From the NCBI GenBank assembly GCA_905208635.1, contig CAJLPX010000009.1, positions 15,248-79,247 on the forward strand: a stretch of 64,000 nt of DNA, read 5' to 3'. The position numbers and the translations under genes were made by a program. Source of the stretch: an uncultured Collinsella sp. (GTDB taxonomy: Bacteria > Actinomycetota > Coriobacteriia > Coriobacteriales > Coriobacteriaceae). This document shows positions 16,795-26,059 of this stretch, in pieces (position 1 is the first letter of the stretch; each line of letters begins with the position of its first letter). The notes beneath the pieces were generated by a model that saw only the letters and a program-made list of their open reading frames with translations, was not told the origin of the DNA and ran no database searches.

Positions 16795-17664
16795 ATGAAA
16801 AGACCTCGTCGCTCGGCCGCCATATCGTTGTTTGTTGCGCTTGCAGTGGTGGGCGCCTTTGTCGTGGCGATAGCTGGCTGTTCCGGGTTGAATGATGGGG
16901 CCGCGGCGTCTGCATCAGAAGGCGCAGCCGCCTCGCAGGTCAAAGACGACAACCTTAAGACGCTCAACGTTGGCAGCGACCTCTATCCACCGTTTGTGTA
17001 TAGCAACGAGTACGGCGATATTGTTGGCCTGGATGTCGATATTTTGACCGAGGCTTTGGGCCGCATTGGCTACAAGCCAAAGTACCAGCTGATCGACTGG
17101 GAAAAGAAGAAAGAGCTGCTGGCGAGCGGCGAGCTCGATTGCGTCATGGGCAGCTTTAGTATGACGGGCCGCGAAGGCGAGTATCGCTGGGCGGGGCCGT
17201 ACCTTGCGAGCCGACAGGTGGTTGCTGTCGATCCCGAAAGCGATATCTACACGCTTGCCGATCTTGAGGGTAGGGTCGTGGCGGTCCAGTCCACCACCAA
17301 GCCCGAATCGATTCTGCTCAATCACACCAATGAAAACGTTCCGCAGATTAAGGAGCTCTACAGCTTTTCGGACCGCTCGTACCTGAACCCGGCGCTTGTC
17401 GAGGGCCTAGTCGACGCCATCGCCGCGCATGAGTCCTCGCTGCTCACCTACGAAAAAGACTATGGCGTGACGTATCGCATTTTGTCTGAGCCGCTGCTAG
17501 AGGTTGGTTTGGGCACCGCTTTCGATATCAACGACACACGCGGCATCGACGTTAAGCTCACCCATGCCTACCAAGAAATGCTTGCCGATGGCACCATGGA
17601 GCGCCTGGTGTCAAAGTATTTTGATGACCCTTCGCCCTTTTTGAATGTGGAGGGCCTGTCATGA
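16795..17664 (+). CDS. Solute-binding lipoprotein (SBP_bac_3), probable sensor partner
   Basis: A 289-residue family-3 periplasmic-type binding protein. A signal peptide ends in the lipobox AIAGC (Cys at about 26), so it should be a membrane-anchored lipoprotein. The mature part shows the amino-acid-binding fold: NVGSDLYPPFVY, DIVGLDVDILTEALG, LDCVMGSFSMTGRE and VVAVQSTTKPES. ATG 16795 has GGAG upstream. It overlaps the downstream histidine kinase by four bases and no ABC permease is present, so it probably feeds a ligand signal to that kinase rather than to a transporter. The ligand, perhaps an amino acid, is inferred. Confidence 0.87.
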   Translation: MKRPRRSAAISLFVALAVVGAFVVAIAGCSGLNDGAAASASEGAAASQVKDDNLKTLNVGSDLYPPFVYSNEYGDIVGLDVDILTEALGRIGYKPKYQLIDWEKKKELLASGELDCVMGSFSMTGREGEYRWAGPYLASRQVVAVDPESDIYTLADLEGRVVAVQSTTKPESILLNHTNENVPQIKELYSFSDRSYLNPALVEGLVDAIAAHESSLLTYEKDYGVTYRILSEPLLEVGLGTAFDINDTRGIDVKLTHAYQEMLADGTMERLVSKYFDDPSPFLNVEGLS

Positions 17665-19853
17665 TTGATGCGTCCGACCACACCGCTCAGGAGCGGGGCG
17701 ATCGTTCGGCACGGGAATGGCTCATCGTCGTCCTGTTGGGGATAGCGCTCTCGATTGTTGCCGGCGTGACGAGCTACGCCTACACGACAGCTCAGGCCGA
17801 GCAGCGCTTTGCCGACGTTGTCGATTACGTGGCGACACAGAGCCTTTCCTACGATGCGTTCAACAGCGCCTATGCGACCAAAAACCTGATTCGCGTTATG
17901 GAGATCGCCGGAGAGGCGGCGCGCGATATGGAGCGCGACGGCTCGGTGGATAACGCTACGTTGGAGCAATATGCTGACCAGTTTAATGTGACAGCGCTGA
18001 TCGTAACGGATGCATCGGGCAACTTGGTGTCCGAGTCCTCGAAGGATGACGTGGGCTACGAGTCGCTCGCCGCGAATCTCAAAGAGGCGCCTGTGCTGGA
18101 GGTGGCAGCCCATCCGCTTAAGTCCTATACCGCTCGCATTACGCTTGCGGACGATTCGGTCGCAGACATTGGCTGCGTGGCCCGGCGGGACGGTGAGGGC
18201 ATCGTTGTCGCGGTGAGGCACCAGAGCGCCAAGGCGGTCGCGAGCAATACGCTCAAGTTGCAGAGCTTGCTCGATGGTTATGAGACCATCGATAGCGGCA
18301 ATATCGTGATCGAAAACGACGGTAAGGTCGTTGCGACCAACGCTGTTGAGCCCGCCGTGTCAGGCGTGTTCGATTTGCCTGCGACGGATGCCATCGTTGT
18401 CAACGGCATTAAGGAGCGTTGCCTGGCTGGTAAGGTCAGATTGGTTAACGACAGCGGTGAGTGGTATCTGGGCACATTTGGTAAAGCGCGCGATTTTTAC
18501 GTGTACACCTATGCTCCCGCGCAGCGTTACTTTGAGGTTGTTGCCGCTGTTGTTGCCAGCGTGTTGGCACTCTACGGCGGTGTTATAGCCACTGTTGTGT
18601 TGGTGCGCCGCCGCGCCGAGAGCCAACGCTTTGCCGACCTGTTGCTGCAGGAGCGCGACTATGGCGACAAACTGGCAAAAGCGGCGCGCGAAGCTTCGTC
18701 TGCCAACTCTGCAAAGACGGAGTTCCTGCGTCGCATGAGTCACGACCTGCGCACGCCCATCAACGGCATTCGCGGTATGGTCGAGGTGGGCAATGCCAAC
18801 GCGGACGACTTGCAAAAGCAGACTGAGTGCCGCTCAAAGATCTGGACGGCGTCGGGACTGTTGCTCGACCTTGCGAACGAGGCACTCGATATGAGCCGCT
18901 TGGAGAGCGGGCAGGTCGACCTGAATCTCGTGCCTACAGATATGGTGGCCCTCAACCGTGAGGTGTGCGATATTCTGGAGCGCCAAGCCGAGGAGCGCCT
19001 GGTGACAATTATCTGCGACCAACGGACTCTTGATCATCCCTATGCCCGGGTGAGCGTGACGCACCTCAAGCGTCTGTTGCTCAATATTGCCGGTAATGCC
19101 GTCAAGTACAACCGCCAGGGCGGCTATGTTCGCCTGACATGCCGCGAGGTGGAGCCGGTGGACGGTGTCCCCGTCTATGAATACACGATCGCCGATAACG
19201 GCATTGGCATGAGCGAGGAGTTTCAACAGCACCTCTACGAGCCGTTCAGCCGCGAGGAACAGCAGGTGGAAGGCGCTTCATCGGGAACTGGCCTGGGCGC
19301 GTCTATTGCCAAACAGTTGGTCGAGCTTATGGGCGGAACCATGAGCTTTACGAGCGCCTTGGGGCGGGGGACGACGTTTACCATTTGCCTGCCGTTTGAG
19401 AAGTGCAAGAGTTCCGAGATTCCCCAGGCAGTTCGCGTGGATGCAGGCGACAGCGACGTGATCCAGGGCCTGCGTGTTTTGCTCGTAGAGGATAACGACC
19501 TGAATGCCGAGATCGCACAGTTTACGCTCGACCGCGCCGGTGCCGTCGTGACACATGTTAAAGATGGCGAGTCTGCCGTCGAGACGTTTGCCGCGAGCGC
19601 GCCGCACGAGTACGACGTGGTATTGATGGACATCATGATGCCCGGCATCGATGGCCTTGAGGCCACGCGTCAGATTCGAGCGCTCGATCGCGAGGACGCC
19701 GCGACCACGCCGATTATCGCCGTGAGCGCCAATGCCTTTGCCGACGACCGTAGGCTTTCGCGCGAGGCGGGCATGAACGCGCATCTGAGCAAACCCGTGA
19801 GTTCTCAGGATCTCGTTGAGGCGCTTGCGCACATAGCCGCCGACGCTTCATAA
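17661..19853 (+). CDS. Hybrid sensor histidine kinase with receiver domain
   Basis: A 730-residue membrane kinase. Two transmembrane helices (about 20-42 and 292-315) enclose a 250-residue extracytoplasmic sensor. The cytoplasmic part has HisKA with phospho-acceptor His361 (SHDLRTPING), an HATPase domain (NIAGNAVKYN, DNGIGM, GTGLGASIAKQLVELMGG), and a receiver with VLLVEDND, Asp657 in VLMDIMMPG and the conserved Lys in LSKPV. ATGA overlap with the binding-protein gene indicates translational coupling and a two-protein sensor. No separate response-regulator gene adjoins it, so output probably passes through a distant regulator. Confidence 0.93.
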   Translation: MIDASDHTAQERGDRSAREWLIVVLLGIALSIVAGVTSYAYTTAQAEQRFADVVDYVATQSLSYDAFNSAYATKNLIRVMEIAGEAARDMERDGSVDNATLEQYADQFNVTALIVTDASGNLVSESSKDDVGYESLAANLKEAPVLEVAAHPLKSYTARITLADDSVADIGCVARRDGEGIVVAVRHQSAKAVASNTLKLQSLLDGYETIDSGNIVIENDGKVVATNAVEPAVSGVFDLPATDAIVVNGIKERCLAGKVRLVNDSGEWYLGTFGKARDFYVYTYAPAQRYFEVVAAVVASVLALYGGVIATVVLVRRRAESQRFADLLLQERDYGDKLAKAAREASSANSAKTEFLRRMSHDLRTPINGIRGMVEVGNANADDLQKQTECRSKIWTASGLLLDLANEALDMSRLESGQVDLNLVPTDMVALNREVCDILERQAEERLVTIICDQRTLDHPYARVSVTHLKRLLLNIAGNAVKYNRQGGYVRLTCREVEPVDGVPVYEYTIADNGIGMSEEFQQHLYEPFSREEQQVEGASSGTGLGASIAKQLVELMGGTMSFTSALGRGTTFTICLPFEKCKSSEIPQAVRVDAGDSDVIQGLRVLLVEDNDLNAEIAQFTLDRAGAVVTHVKDGESAVETFAASAPHEYDVVLMDIMMPGIDGLEATRQIRALDREDAATTPIIAVSANAFADDRRLSREAGMNAHLSKPVSSQDLVEALAHIAADAS

Positions 19854-19860
19854 ACAAATA

Positions 19861-19890
19861 GCTCGGTTCCAATACTGGTTGGAACCGAGC
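19861..19890. terminator. Terminator between kinase and PPOX genes
   Basis: GCTCGGTTCCAA and TTGGAACCGAGC form a perfect 12-bp stem with a six-base loop, followed by CATTTTGC. The flanking genes converge. Confidence 0.85.
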
Positions 19891-19922
19891 CATTTTGCTA
19901 TTTGCAGGACCTGTTTCTGGGC

Positions 19923-20402
19923 TTACTTTTCATGGATCTGCTTGCCGCAAAGATGCTCAATCGAAATCTCGTAGAGTTGGACGCCCTTGATGTCTTTGGC
20001 GATTTCCTCTTCAACTTCTTCGGCAGAGGGGTAGTACTTAAGCGCGAGCTGGCGGACTTTGTCCTCGATAAACGCAGGTGTCTCATCTACCAGACGGCAA
20101 CGACCAAAGACCACGGTGCTCATAACATAGGGAGCCCAGTCATCGTCCTTGTACCACTCGTTGCCGTAAACGGTAAAGCAGACTTTATCATCACGCCTGA
20201 GTGAATCGACCTTGTGGCCAGCCTTGGCACCATGGAAATAAATCTTGTCGTGCTCGGCGTCAAAGAAGTAGTTGACGGGAATGGCATACGGGTAGCCACC
20301 ATCGCCGTTGACGGCAAAGACACCGCGCTTGCAGATAGCGAGCAACTCGCGCGCTTCCTCGTCAGTGATGGCGCGTTTCTTTCGACGTAAGGGCCTAAAC
20401 AT
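19923..20402 (-). CDS. Pyridoxamine 5'-phosphate oxidase-family flavoprotein (NimA-like)
   Basis: A 159-residue split-barrel protein. The opening RAITDEEARELLAICKRGVFAVNGDGGYPYAIPVNYFFD and KIYFHGAKAGHK segments are characteristic of the NimA/PPOX-like group that binds FMN or heme. Relatives reduce nitroimidazoles or other flavin substrates; the substrate here is unknown. ATG 20402 has AAGGAAG upstream. It begins 42 bases after the stop of the fused sensor kinase gene and may be cotranscribed with it. Confidence 0.85.
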   Translation of the reverse strand: MFRPLRRKKRAITDEEARELLAICKRGVFAVNGDGGYPYAIPVNYFFDAEHDKIYFHGAKAGHKVDSLRRDDKVCFTVYGNEWYKDDDWAPYVMSTVVFGRCRLVDETPAFIEDKVRQLALKYYPSAEEVEEEIAKDIKGVQLYEISIEHLCGKQIHEK

Positions 20403-20444
20403 CGTTGGCTTCCTTTCTAACTGTGCATGGTGGGTGGGCACAAA

Positions 20445-23282
20445 CTATAGCGAAACAGTTCCGTTTTTCTTGATGCGGGCGAGGATGTTTTTGAGCTTGT
20501 TAAAGTCGAGCGGTTTGGGCAGATGGGCGTTCATGCCGGCATCGTGTGCCGCCTTGGCGTCCTCGGCAAAGGCATTGGCGGTGAGCGCGATGATGGGGAT
20601 GTCGGCTGCATCGGCCTTTTCGCTCAGACGAATCGCGCGAGTTGCCTCGTAGCCATCCATACCCGGCATCATGATGTCCATCAGGATCGCATCGAAGCTG
20701 CCGGCGGGACGACTAGTGTATAGTTCGACCGCTTCTTTGCCGTCGGCGGCGCGAGTTACGACGATGCCTTCGCTTTCGAGCAGGGCCTGGGCAATTTCGG
20801 CATTGAGCTCGTTGTCTTCGGCCAAAAGAACGTTCATGCCGGCAAGCGAGCAGCTGATCGCCTGCTCGTCCGCACCTTCTCTTGCCTGAGGGTTCTTGTC
20901 GATATCGAGCGGAATCTGGACGTTGAACGTACTTCCCATGCCGACCTCGCTCGAAATCTCAATCGTGCCGCCCATCATGTCTATGAGCGATTTGACGATC
21001 GGCATGCCCATGCCAGTTCCCTGAAATTTACTGCGGGCATCGTTGCCCTCTTGGGCAAACGGTTCGTAGATGTGCTTTAGAAACTCGGGCGACATGCCGA
21101 TGCCGGTGTCCGAGACGCTAAAGCAAAACACGGCGTGCTCGTCGTCGACCGGCTTGATGGTCGATGAGAACGTGACGGTGCCTCCGTGCTTGTTGTACTT
21201 GATGCTGTTGTCGAGCAGGTTGACAAGGATCTGCCGAATATGGGTGGGGCTGCCGATCATATATTGGTCGACAGCGTAGGGCTCGCTGGTGTCGAGCATG
21301 GTTATGCCGCGGTCCGATGCGCGGAGCTTGCACAGTACGAGCGCATTGTCGCACAGCTCTTTAAGGTTGAATGATTCGTGCTCGAGCGTCACTTTGCACT
21401 CCTCGATCCTGCCCATCTCGAGGATGTCGTTAATCAGTGACAGCAGGTGATTGGCGGCAACGCGCGCCTTGGCGCGGCTTTCGCGGGCGACCTGCATGTC
21501 GCCTTCTCTCAATTCCTCAATTTCGATAAGGCCTAGGATGCCGTTGAGCGGCGTGCGGATGTCGTGGCTCATGCGCGTGAGGAAAGCGGTTTTGGCGGCG
21601 TTGGCGGCATCAGCTTTCTGCCGTTCCTCCTGTGCGCGGTAAAGCGACCAGACAAGGATGGCGATGCTGGTGAGCAAGATGCAGATGATAACAGTCGCAA
21701 TGGCGGTGCGGTTACGATAGAAAAACTGGAACGTGTCCGATTCTTGCGCCGAGTACGATGTGGGGAAATAGCTGTTTGCAGAGAGCGATTCACCTGCATT
21801 GACGATGCCCTTATTGATGATTCCCAGCAGCTCGGGCTTGCCGCGCGAAATTAAACACGATAGCTGCGCCGTGTTGGTGAGTTCCTGTGTTTCGAAATCC
21901 TCGATGTCGTAGGTGTCGCGGAGAGTTTCCAGGCGCGTGCTGGGGACAATGATGCAACGTGCCTTCCCCTCATTGAGGGCTTTGAGCACCTCGCCGTCAT
22001 TCGAGTACTCGGTTACTGTTGCGTTCGGGAAGAGACTTTCGAGCTCAAAACGGTTAACGATTGTGTTCTTTGTACAAGCGATGTTCTTAAGGTCGCTGTT
22101 CAGGTTTTTGCCACTGTGAATGGCGGTCAGCGAAACCGTTCCCATCGAGTTTGACTGGATGACTCCTGTCTGCTCGGCGAGCCAGTAGTCGCGAAACAAT
22201 GGCAGGGCGACATCGATGGTTCCGTTGGAAAGGGCTTTGATCATTTGCCTGTTGTTCGAGAGTGCGATTGTTTTGACCGTAATACCAAACTTGTCGTGCA
22301 GCGTCGTTGCAAGCGAGGCGAGCGATCCTTCCATCTCGCCGTCGTCATTTTGCGTGCAGTAGGGAAGTTGGTTTTTAAGATAGCCGAGCGTGATGGTATT
22401 GCCGTTTGCTTTGAGCCAGGTGGTCTCGGGGCCGGTGAGCGATGACGAGCCACTGTTTTGGGTCGAGTAACTCGATTTGACTTCCTCGTTATAGCGCGGG
22501 TTATCGCGGGCGATGGTCGTCATGGCGGCGTTGATGTCGTTCATCAGATCAGGGCGGCTTTTGGGAACGGCAAAATAGTAGTCGCTCGAGCCTACGTAGA
22601 ACATGGGTGACGCATCGGGCGACGAAATGGTATCGTTCATGATGACGGCGTCGACCTCGCCGTCTGCAAGCGCCTCAAAGAGGGCACTGCCGGTGTCGAT
22701 TTCTTTATAGGTGCAGGTAACGCCTTCGTCGGCGAGCCACTGCTGGCCGACGATAGTTTGCATAACGCCAGAGTTGCAGCCGATGGTGAGGCCTTGGAGC
22801 GCCTGGGGGTCACCCTTGGCCAGGTCGTCGCGGTCGGGCCTGGCGTAGATGTAGTAGCGCTCGGTGCCCTCGGGGTTCGAGGAAAAGAGCAGCTTCTGCT
22901 CGCGTTCTGCCGAATACGAGATGTTGGGCATGAGGTCGATTTCGCCTGCCTCGAGCATGTCCATAAGCTCGGAGAAGGTGCCGCTAACGTATTCGTATTG
23001 CCAGCCCTTTGTGTAATACGAGAGGGTCTGGAGGTACTCGTAGCCCCATCCCGAGAGGCGCTCGCCCGGCGTGCCTTCCTGGAAGCCTTTGTTGTTGACG
23101 AGCCAGCCAACGCGGACCGTCTTGACCTGCTGGTCGGAGTCGGCGGCAAAGGCTGGGGTGGGCATGACGGCGCTCAGTAGTGTGAGCGCAGCAAGCGCGA
23201 CGGCTAGGGTGCGATATAGAGCTAAGCGAAGGACGGCGGAAGGTTTCACAGGCAATCCTATCGAGTCGAGATAATACCGCAT
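20445..23282 (-). CDS. Fused sensor: two solute-binding domains plus hybrid histidine kinase
   Basis: A 945-residue BvgS-like protein. A signal sequence (about 1-47, ending PAFA) precedes two tandem SBP_bac_3 domains (about 55-275 and 295-510). A single transmembrane helix lies at about 525-548. Next come HisKA with His573 (SHDIRTPLNG), HATPase (NLLDNSIKYN, DTGIGM, GTGMGMPIVKSLIDMMGG) and a receiver domain with Asp869 (ILMDIMMPG) and Lys in LPKPL. The catalytic half is similar to the kinase at 17661-19853, whose binding protein is a separate gene. The ATG at 23282 lacks a good ribosome-binding site. Ligands are probably amino acids or similar, inferred from the fold. Confidence 0.92.
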   Translation of the reverse strand: MRYYLDSIGLPVKPSAVLRLALYRTLAVALAALTLLSAVMPTPAFAADSDQQVKTVRVGWLVNNKGFQEGTPGERLSGWGYEYLQTLSYYTKGWQYEYVSGTFSELMDMLEAGEIDLMPNISYSAEREQKLLFSSNPEGTERYYIYARPDRDDLAKGDPQALQGLTIGCNSGVMQTIVGQQWLADEGVTCTYKEIDTGSALFEALADGEVDAVIMNDTISSPDASPMFYVGSSDYYFAVPKSRPDLMNDINAAMTTIARDNPRYNEEVKSSYSTQNSGSSSLTGPETTWLKANGNTITLGYLKNQLPYCTQNDDGEMEGSLASLATTLHDKFGITVKTIALSNNRQMIKALSNGTIDVALPLFRDYWLAEQTGVIQSNSMGTVSLTAIHSGKNLNSDLKNIACTKNTIVNRFELESLFPNATVTEYSNDGEVLKALNEGKARCIIVPSTRLETLRDTYDIEDFETQELTNTAQLSCLISRGKPELLGIINKGIVNAGESLSANSYFPTSYSAQESDTFQFFYRNRTAIATVIICILLTSIAILVWSLYRAQEERQKADAANAAKTAFLTRMSHDIRTPLNGILGLIEIEELREGDMQVARESRAKARVAANHLLSLINDILEMGRIEECKVTLEHESFNLKELCDNALVLCKLRASDRGITMLDTSEPYAVDQYMIGSPTHIRQILVNLLDNSIKYNKHGGTVTFSSTIKPVDDEHAVFCFSVSDTGIGMSPEFLKHIYEPFAQEGNDARSKFQGTGMGMPIVKSLIDMMGGTIEISSEVGMGSTFNVQIPLDIDKNPQAREGADEQAISCSLAGMNVLLAEDNELNAEIAQALLESEGIVVTRAADGKEAVELYTSRPAGSFDAILMDIMMPGMDGYEATRAIRLSEKADAADIPIIALTANAFAEDAKAAHDAGMNAHLPKPLDFNKLKNILARIKKNGTVSL

Positions 23283-23303
23283 AAGGATACCAGCTCAGCT
23301 TGC

Positions 23304-23490
23304 CTAACATCCGGCACTTAGGGACGTTCCCAATCTGTCCGGCAGTTGTAGTAGTCATTGGGGACGTTCTTAAACGACTAGTCGCCGGGGACACTCTTTG
23401 CCGGAGTTGGCACTTAGGGACGTTCCTTATGTGCCGGCAGTTGGGGACAGTCCCTTTCTGCCAGCACAAAAGGAGCGTTCTCGAGTGCCG
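23304..23490. repeat. Cluster of family B repeats
   Basis: At least five units follow one another: GGCACTTAGGGACGTTCC twice (near 23314 and 23410), CATTGGGGACGTTCTTAAAC (near 23357), GCCGGGGACACTC (near 23384) and TTGGGGACAGTCCC (near 23442), linked by GCCGGCAG/CTGCCGG motifs. The same units occur at 13146-13203 and 35702-35775. Repeated insertion or internal duplication would explain the cluster. It fills the gap between the divergent kinase and potassium-channel genes. Confidence 0.8.
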
Positions 23491-23544
23491 AGTGTGGGAC
23501 AATACCGAACGAACATGATTGGACGCTTGGGAAAAGGGGTCGCG

Positions 23545-23970
23545 ATGAACAAGTTGAGGACGCTTGCCGACGTGTTGCGCCAGGCTGGCTTTGCGCGCAT
23601 CACCGGCCTGTTCCTTATCTTCTACCTGCTGTGCTCGACGGCCGTCTGGCTGTCCGACCCTGCGACCCTTACGTTTGGCGATGGCCTCTGGTTTAGCTTT
23701 GAGACCGTATCGACGATCGGCTTTGGCGATATCCCGGCCGAAACGCCGGTTGCCCGCGCTATCACCGTCGTTTTGAGCGTCATCAGCATCTTCTACATCG
23801 CCATGCTTACGGGCGTGGCGGTGAACTACTGCAATACGCTCATCAAGATGCGCCAAAAGGACACCATGGCGCGCTTTATGGACGATCTTGAGCATTTGGA
23901 AGAGCTCGATCGTGACGAGCTCGCCGATCTTTCGCGTCGCGTGCGCGAGTATCGTCGACGCCAGCGCTAG
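23545..23970 (+). CDS. Two-helix potassium channel protein
   Basis: A 141-residue Ion_trans_2 protein with a helix near 18-38, a pore loop with the selectivity filter TIGFGD (in TVSTIGFGDIP), a second helix near 80-105, and a basic/acidic cytoplasmic tail. This is the minimal KcsA-like architecture, expected to tetramerise and conduct K+. ATG 23545 has AAAAGGGG six bases upstream; an alternative ATG at 23515 would add ten residues. The LOG-family gene begins 36 bases later on the same strand. Confidence 0.87.
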   Translation: MNKLRTLADVLRQAGFARITGLFLIFYLLCSTAVWLSDPATLTFGDGLWFSFETVSTIGFGDIPAETPVARAITVVLSVISIFYIAMLTGVAVNYCNTLIKMRQKDTMARFMDDLEHLEELDRDELADLSRRVREYRRRQR

Positions 23971-24006
23971 AACGGGCGCCGTGCGTCACGATGAGGGGGA
24001 CTGAAT

Positions 24007-24540
24007 ATGAATATCACCGTGTATCTGGGTGCCAGCGTCGGTAATGACCCGGCGTTTCTGCCCGCGGTGCAGGAGCTGGGCAACTGGATTGGCGCTAACG
24101 GACACGCGTTGGTATACGGCGGGTCCAAGTCGGGCTTGATGGGCGCGCTCGCCGATAGCGTGCTCGATGCCGGTGGACACGTGACGGGCGTGGAGCCGAG
24201 CTTTTTTATCGAGGCCGAGTTTCAGCACGATGGCATCGACGACCTCATCGTGACGAGCGACATGGCCGAGCGCAAGGCCAAGATGATCGAGCTTGGTGAT
24301 GCCTTCATTGCCTTTCCCGGCGGGACGGGTACGCTCGAGGAGATTGCCGAGGTCATGTCGGCCGTGTCGCTGGGGCATCTGAGCGCGCCGTGCATCCTGT
24401 ATAACCTGGACGGTTACTACAACGATCTCAAGGCGCTGCTCGGACGCATGATTGATAAAGGGCTTTCGAGCCCGAGGCGCCAGCACGGCATCTACTTTGC
24501 CGACGATTTGCGCGAGATTGCCTCGATTATCAACGGATAA
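24007..24540 (+). CDS. LOG family protein (lysine decarboxylase-like, TIGR00730 group)
   Basis: A 177-residue Rossmann-fold protein with the diagnostic PGGTGTLEE motif (from about residue 100) and the VYGGSKSGLMG nucleotide-binding loop. Relatives are cytokinin-activating phosphoribohydrolases that release adenine-type bases from nucleoside monophosphates; bacterial members probably act in nucleotide salvage or housecleaning. The name lysine decarboxylase often given to this group is a misannotation. Confidence 0.9.
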   Translation: MNITVYLGASVGNDPAFLPAVQELGNWIGANGHALVYGGSKSGLMGALADSVLDAGGHVTGVEPSFFIEAEFQHDGIDDLIVTSDMAERKAKMIELGDAFIAFPGGTGTLEEIAEVMSAVSLGHLSAPCILYNLDGYYNDLKALLGRMIDKGLSSPRRQHGIYFADDLREIASIING

Positions 24541-24620
24541 GTCTTGAGCCTGCCCCACTATGACTCCCAATGGTGCCGTTTGCGGCGCAGACGGTTGGCT
24601 CGTTCGGGTAACGCTCGCTC

Positions 24621-24626
24621 TACAAT
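24621..24626 (+). promoter_or_regulatory. -10 element TACAAT upstream of the ClC gene
   Basis: TACAAT lies 40 bases before the start codon, and similar boxes precede trmO, prfC, the HAD gene and the uracil permease gene. No convincing -35 is seen. Confidence 0.4.
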
Positions 24627-24665
24627 AAAACGTATCTTTGCCGAATTTGACCACGGGAGGTCCCG

Positions 24666-25964
24666 ATGGATAGTCTTGCAAAACCCAAAAACCGTGCGCT
24701 GTTTTTAGTTAGCGTTGCCGTGACCGGTGCGTTCGCAGGCGCCGCGGTCTGGCTGTTCTTTTTTGCGATGGAGCACGGTGTCGACTATCTATGGACCGAG
24801 ATTCCGCACGCGCTGGGCGTCGCTTCGCCTGAGCTCGCGAGCGGCCCGTTCGGTTTTCTGCCGTACCCGTTTTTTGTCTGCTTGCTGGGCGGCCTGCTGA
24901 TCGGTCTGTACGAAAAGATTACGGGCACCAAGACCGATGACCTCAACCAGGTGATGGCCAAGGTTAAACAAGACGGTCGCTACCCGTACGACAACCTGGG
25001 CAAGCTTTCGCTTGCGGCATTGCTGCCGCTGCTGTTTGGCGGAAGTATTGGACCGGAGGCCGGCCTGACCGGAGTTATCGCGGGTCTGTGCAGCTGGGTC
25101 GGCGACCGCATGCGTCGCTTTGGCGCCGAGTTTAGGGAGCTCACGCTGCTGGGCACCCAGGCTGCCCTGACGGCGCTCTTTACCGCGCCCGTGTTTGGCT
25201 TTGTGGCGCCGCTCGCCGGTAGCGCCGACGGCCAGGGCGCTGGCGAGGACTCCGCGTCCGATGAGATCACCATCAAGCTGCCCAAGGCGCAAAAGACCGT
25301 GGTCTACGGCATCGCGATTGCCGGCGGTCTGGGCACCTATCTGCTGCTCGGCCAGCTTATGGGCGGCGGCATGGGCATGCCCAGGTTCGAGGCCGCCCAG
25401 GTGGGTAACCTGGAACTTGTCTGGCTCATTCCGCTGGCGTTGGTCGGCACCGTATGCGGTTGGCTGTACTTTGTCTCTGAGCATGCAAGCGAGGCACTGT
25501 CCCATGCAATAGGGGAGCGCCCGGTCGTCAAGGCCATGCTGGCCGGCCTGGCGCTCGCCATCTGTGGCACGGTCCTGCCCTACACCATGTTTGCCGGCGA
25601 GACCCAGGCCGATGTGCTCATGGAAACCTATCTGACCATTCCCGCTGGCGTGCTTATCGCGACCGGTCTTGTTAAGGCCATGCTGACGCCCGCCCTCATC
25701 AACCTTGGTTGGCGCGGCGGCCACTTCTTCCCGGTTATCTTCTCGGGTGTGAGCCTGGGCTATGGCCTTGCCATCCTCACCGGCGCAGATCCGGTCTTTT
25801 GCGTCGCCGTCTGCACCGCCTCGACGATGGGCGCCGTCATGCGTCAGCCCGTCATGGTCGTGGGCCTGCTGCTCATGTGCTTCCCGCTCAAGGGCATCGT
25901 CTGCATGATCATCGCCGCTGTTATCGCCGCCGGCATTCCGCTTCCCAAGCCGCTGCGCAAGTAG
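24666..25964 (+). CDS. ClC-family chloride channel/transporter
   Basis: A 432-residue protein with about ten hydrophobic helices. The selectivity motif GSIGPEAGLTG (about 120-130) corresponds to the ClC GxxGPE signature, where a glutamate gates the pore; APVFGFVAPL follows the family pattern. A hydrophilic insert rich in Gly/Asp (about 183-200) separates the halves. Start ATG 24666 has GGGAGG upstream. Substrate may be chloride, or fluoride as in some bacterial ClC proteins, though the fluoride-type motif is not seen. Confidence 0.88.
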   Translation: MDSLAKPKNRALFLVSVAVTGAFAGAAVWLFFFAMEHGVDYLWTEIPHALGVASPELASGPFGFLPYPFFVCLLGGLLIGLYEKITGTKTDDLNQVMAKVKQDGRYPYDNLGKLSLAALLPLLFGGSIGPEAGLTGVIAGLCSWVGDRMRRFGAEFRELTLLGTQAALTALFTAPVFGFVAPLAGSADGQGAGEDSASDEITIKLPKAQKTVVYGIAIAGGLGTYLLLGQLMGGGMGMPRFEAAQVGNLELVWLIPLALVGTVCGWLYFVSEHASEALSHAIGERPVVKAMLAGLALAICGTVLPYTMFAGETQADVLMETYLTIPAGVLIATGLVKAMLTPALINLGWRGGHFFPVIFSGVSLGYGLAILTGADPVFCVAVCTASTMGAVMRQPVMVVGLLLMCFPLKGIVCMIIAAVIAAGIPLPKPLRK

Positions 25965-26059
25965 TACGGTGGCGCACGCCGGGGACATGCCGTTTGCCAT
26001 GGATTTGCGGATGGGCGATTGCGACCGATTGCGGCCCGCGTGGGTCGAGATTTGCTTGC

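Noticed and set aside
23304..23490. Possible CRISPR array in the repeat cluster
   Set aside because: Units differ in length and sequence, spacers are not unique segments of constant size, and no cas gene is near.
24007..24540. Lysine decarboxylase
   Set aside because: The PGGTGTLEE motif defines LOG-type phosphoribohydrolases; the decarboxylase label is a known misannotation.
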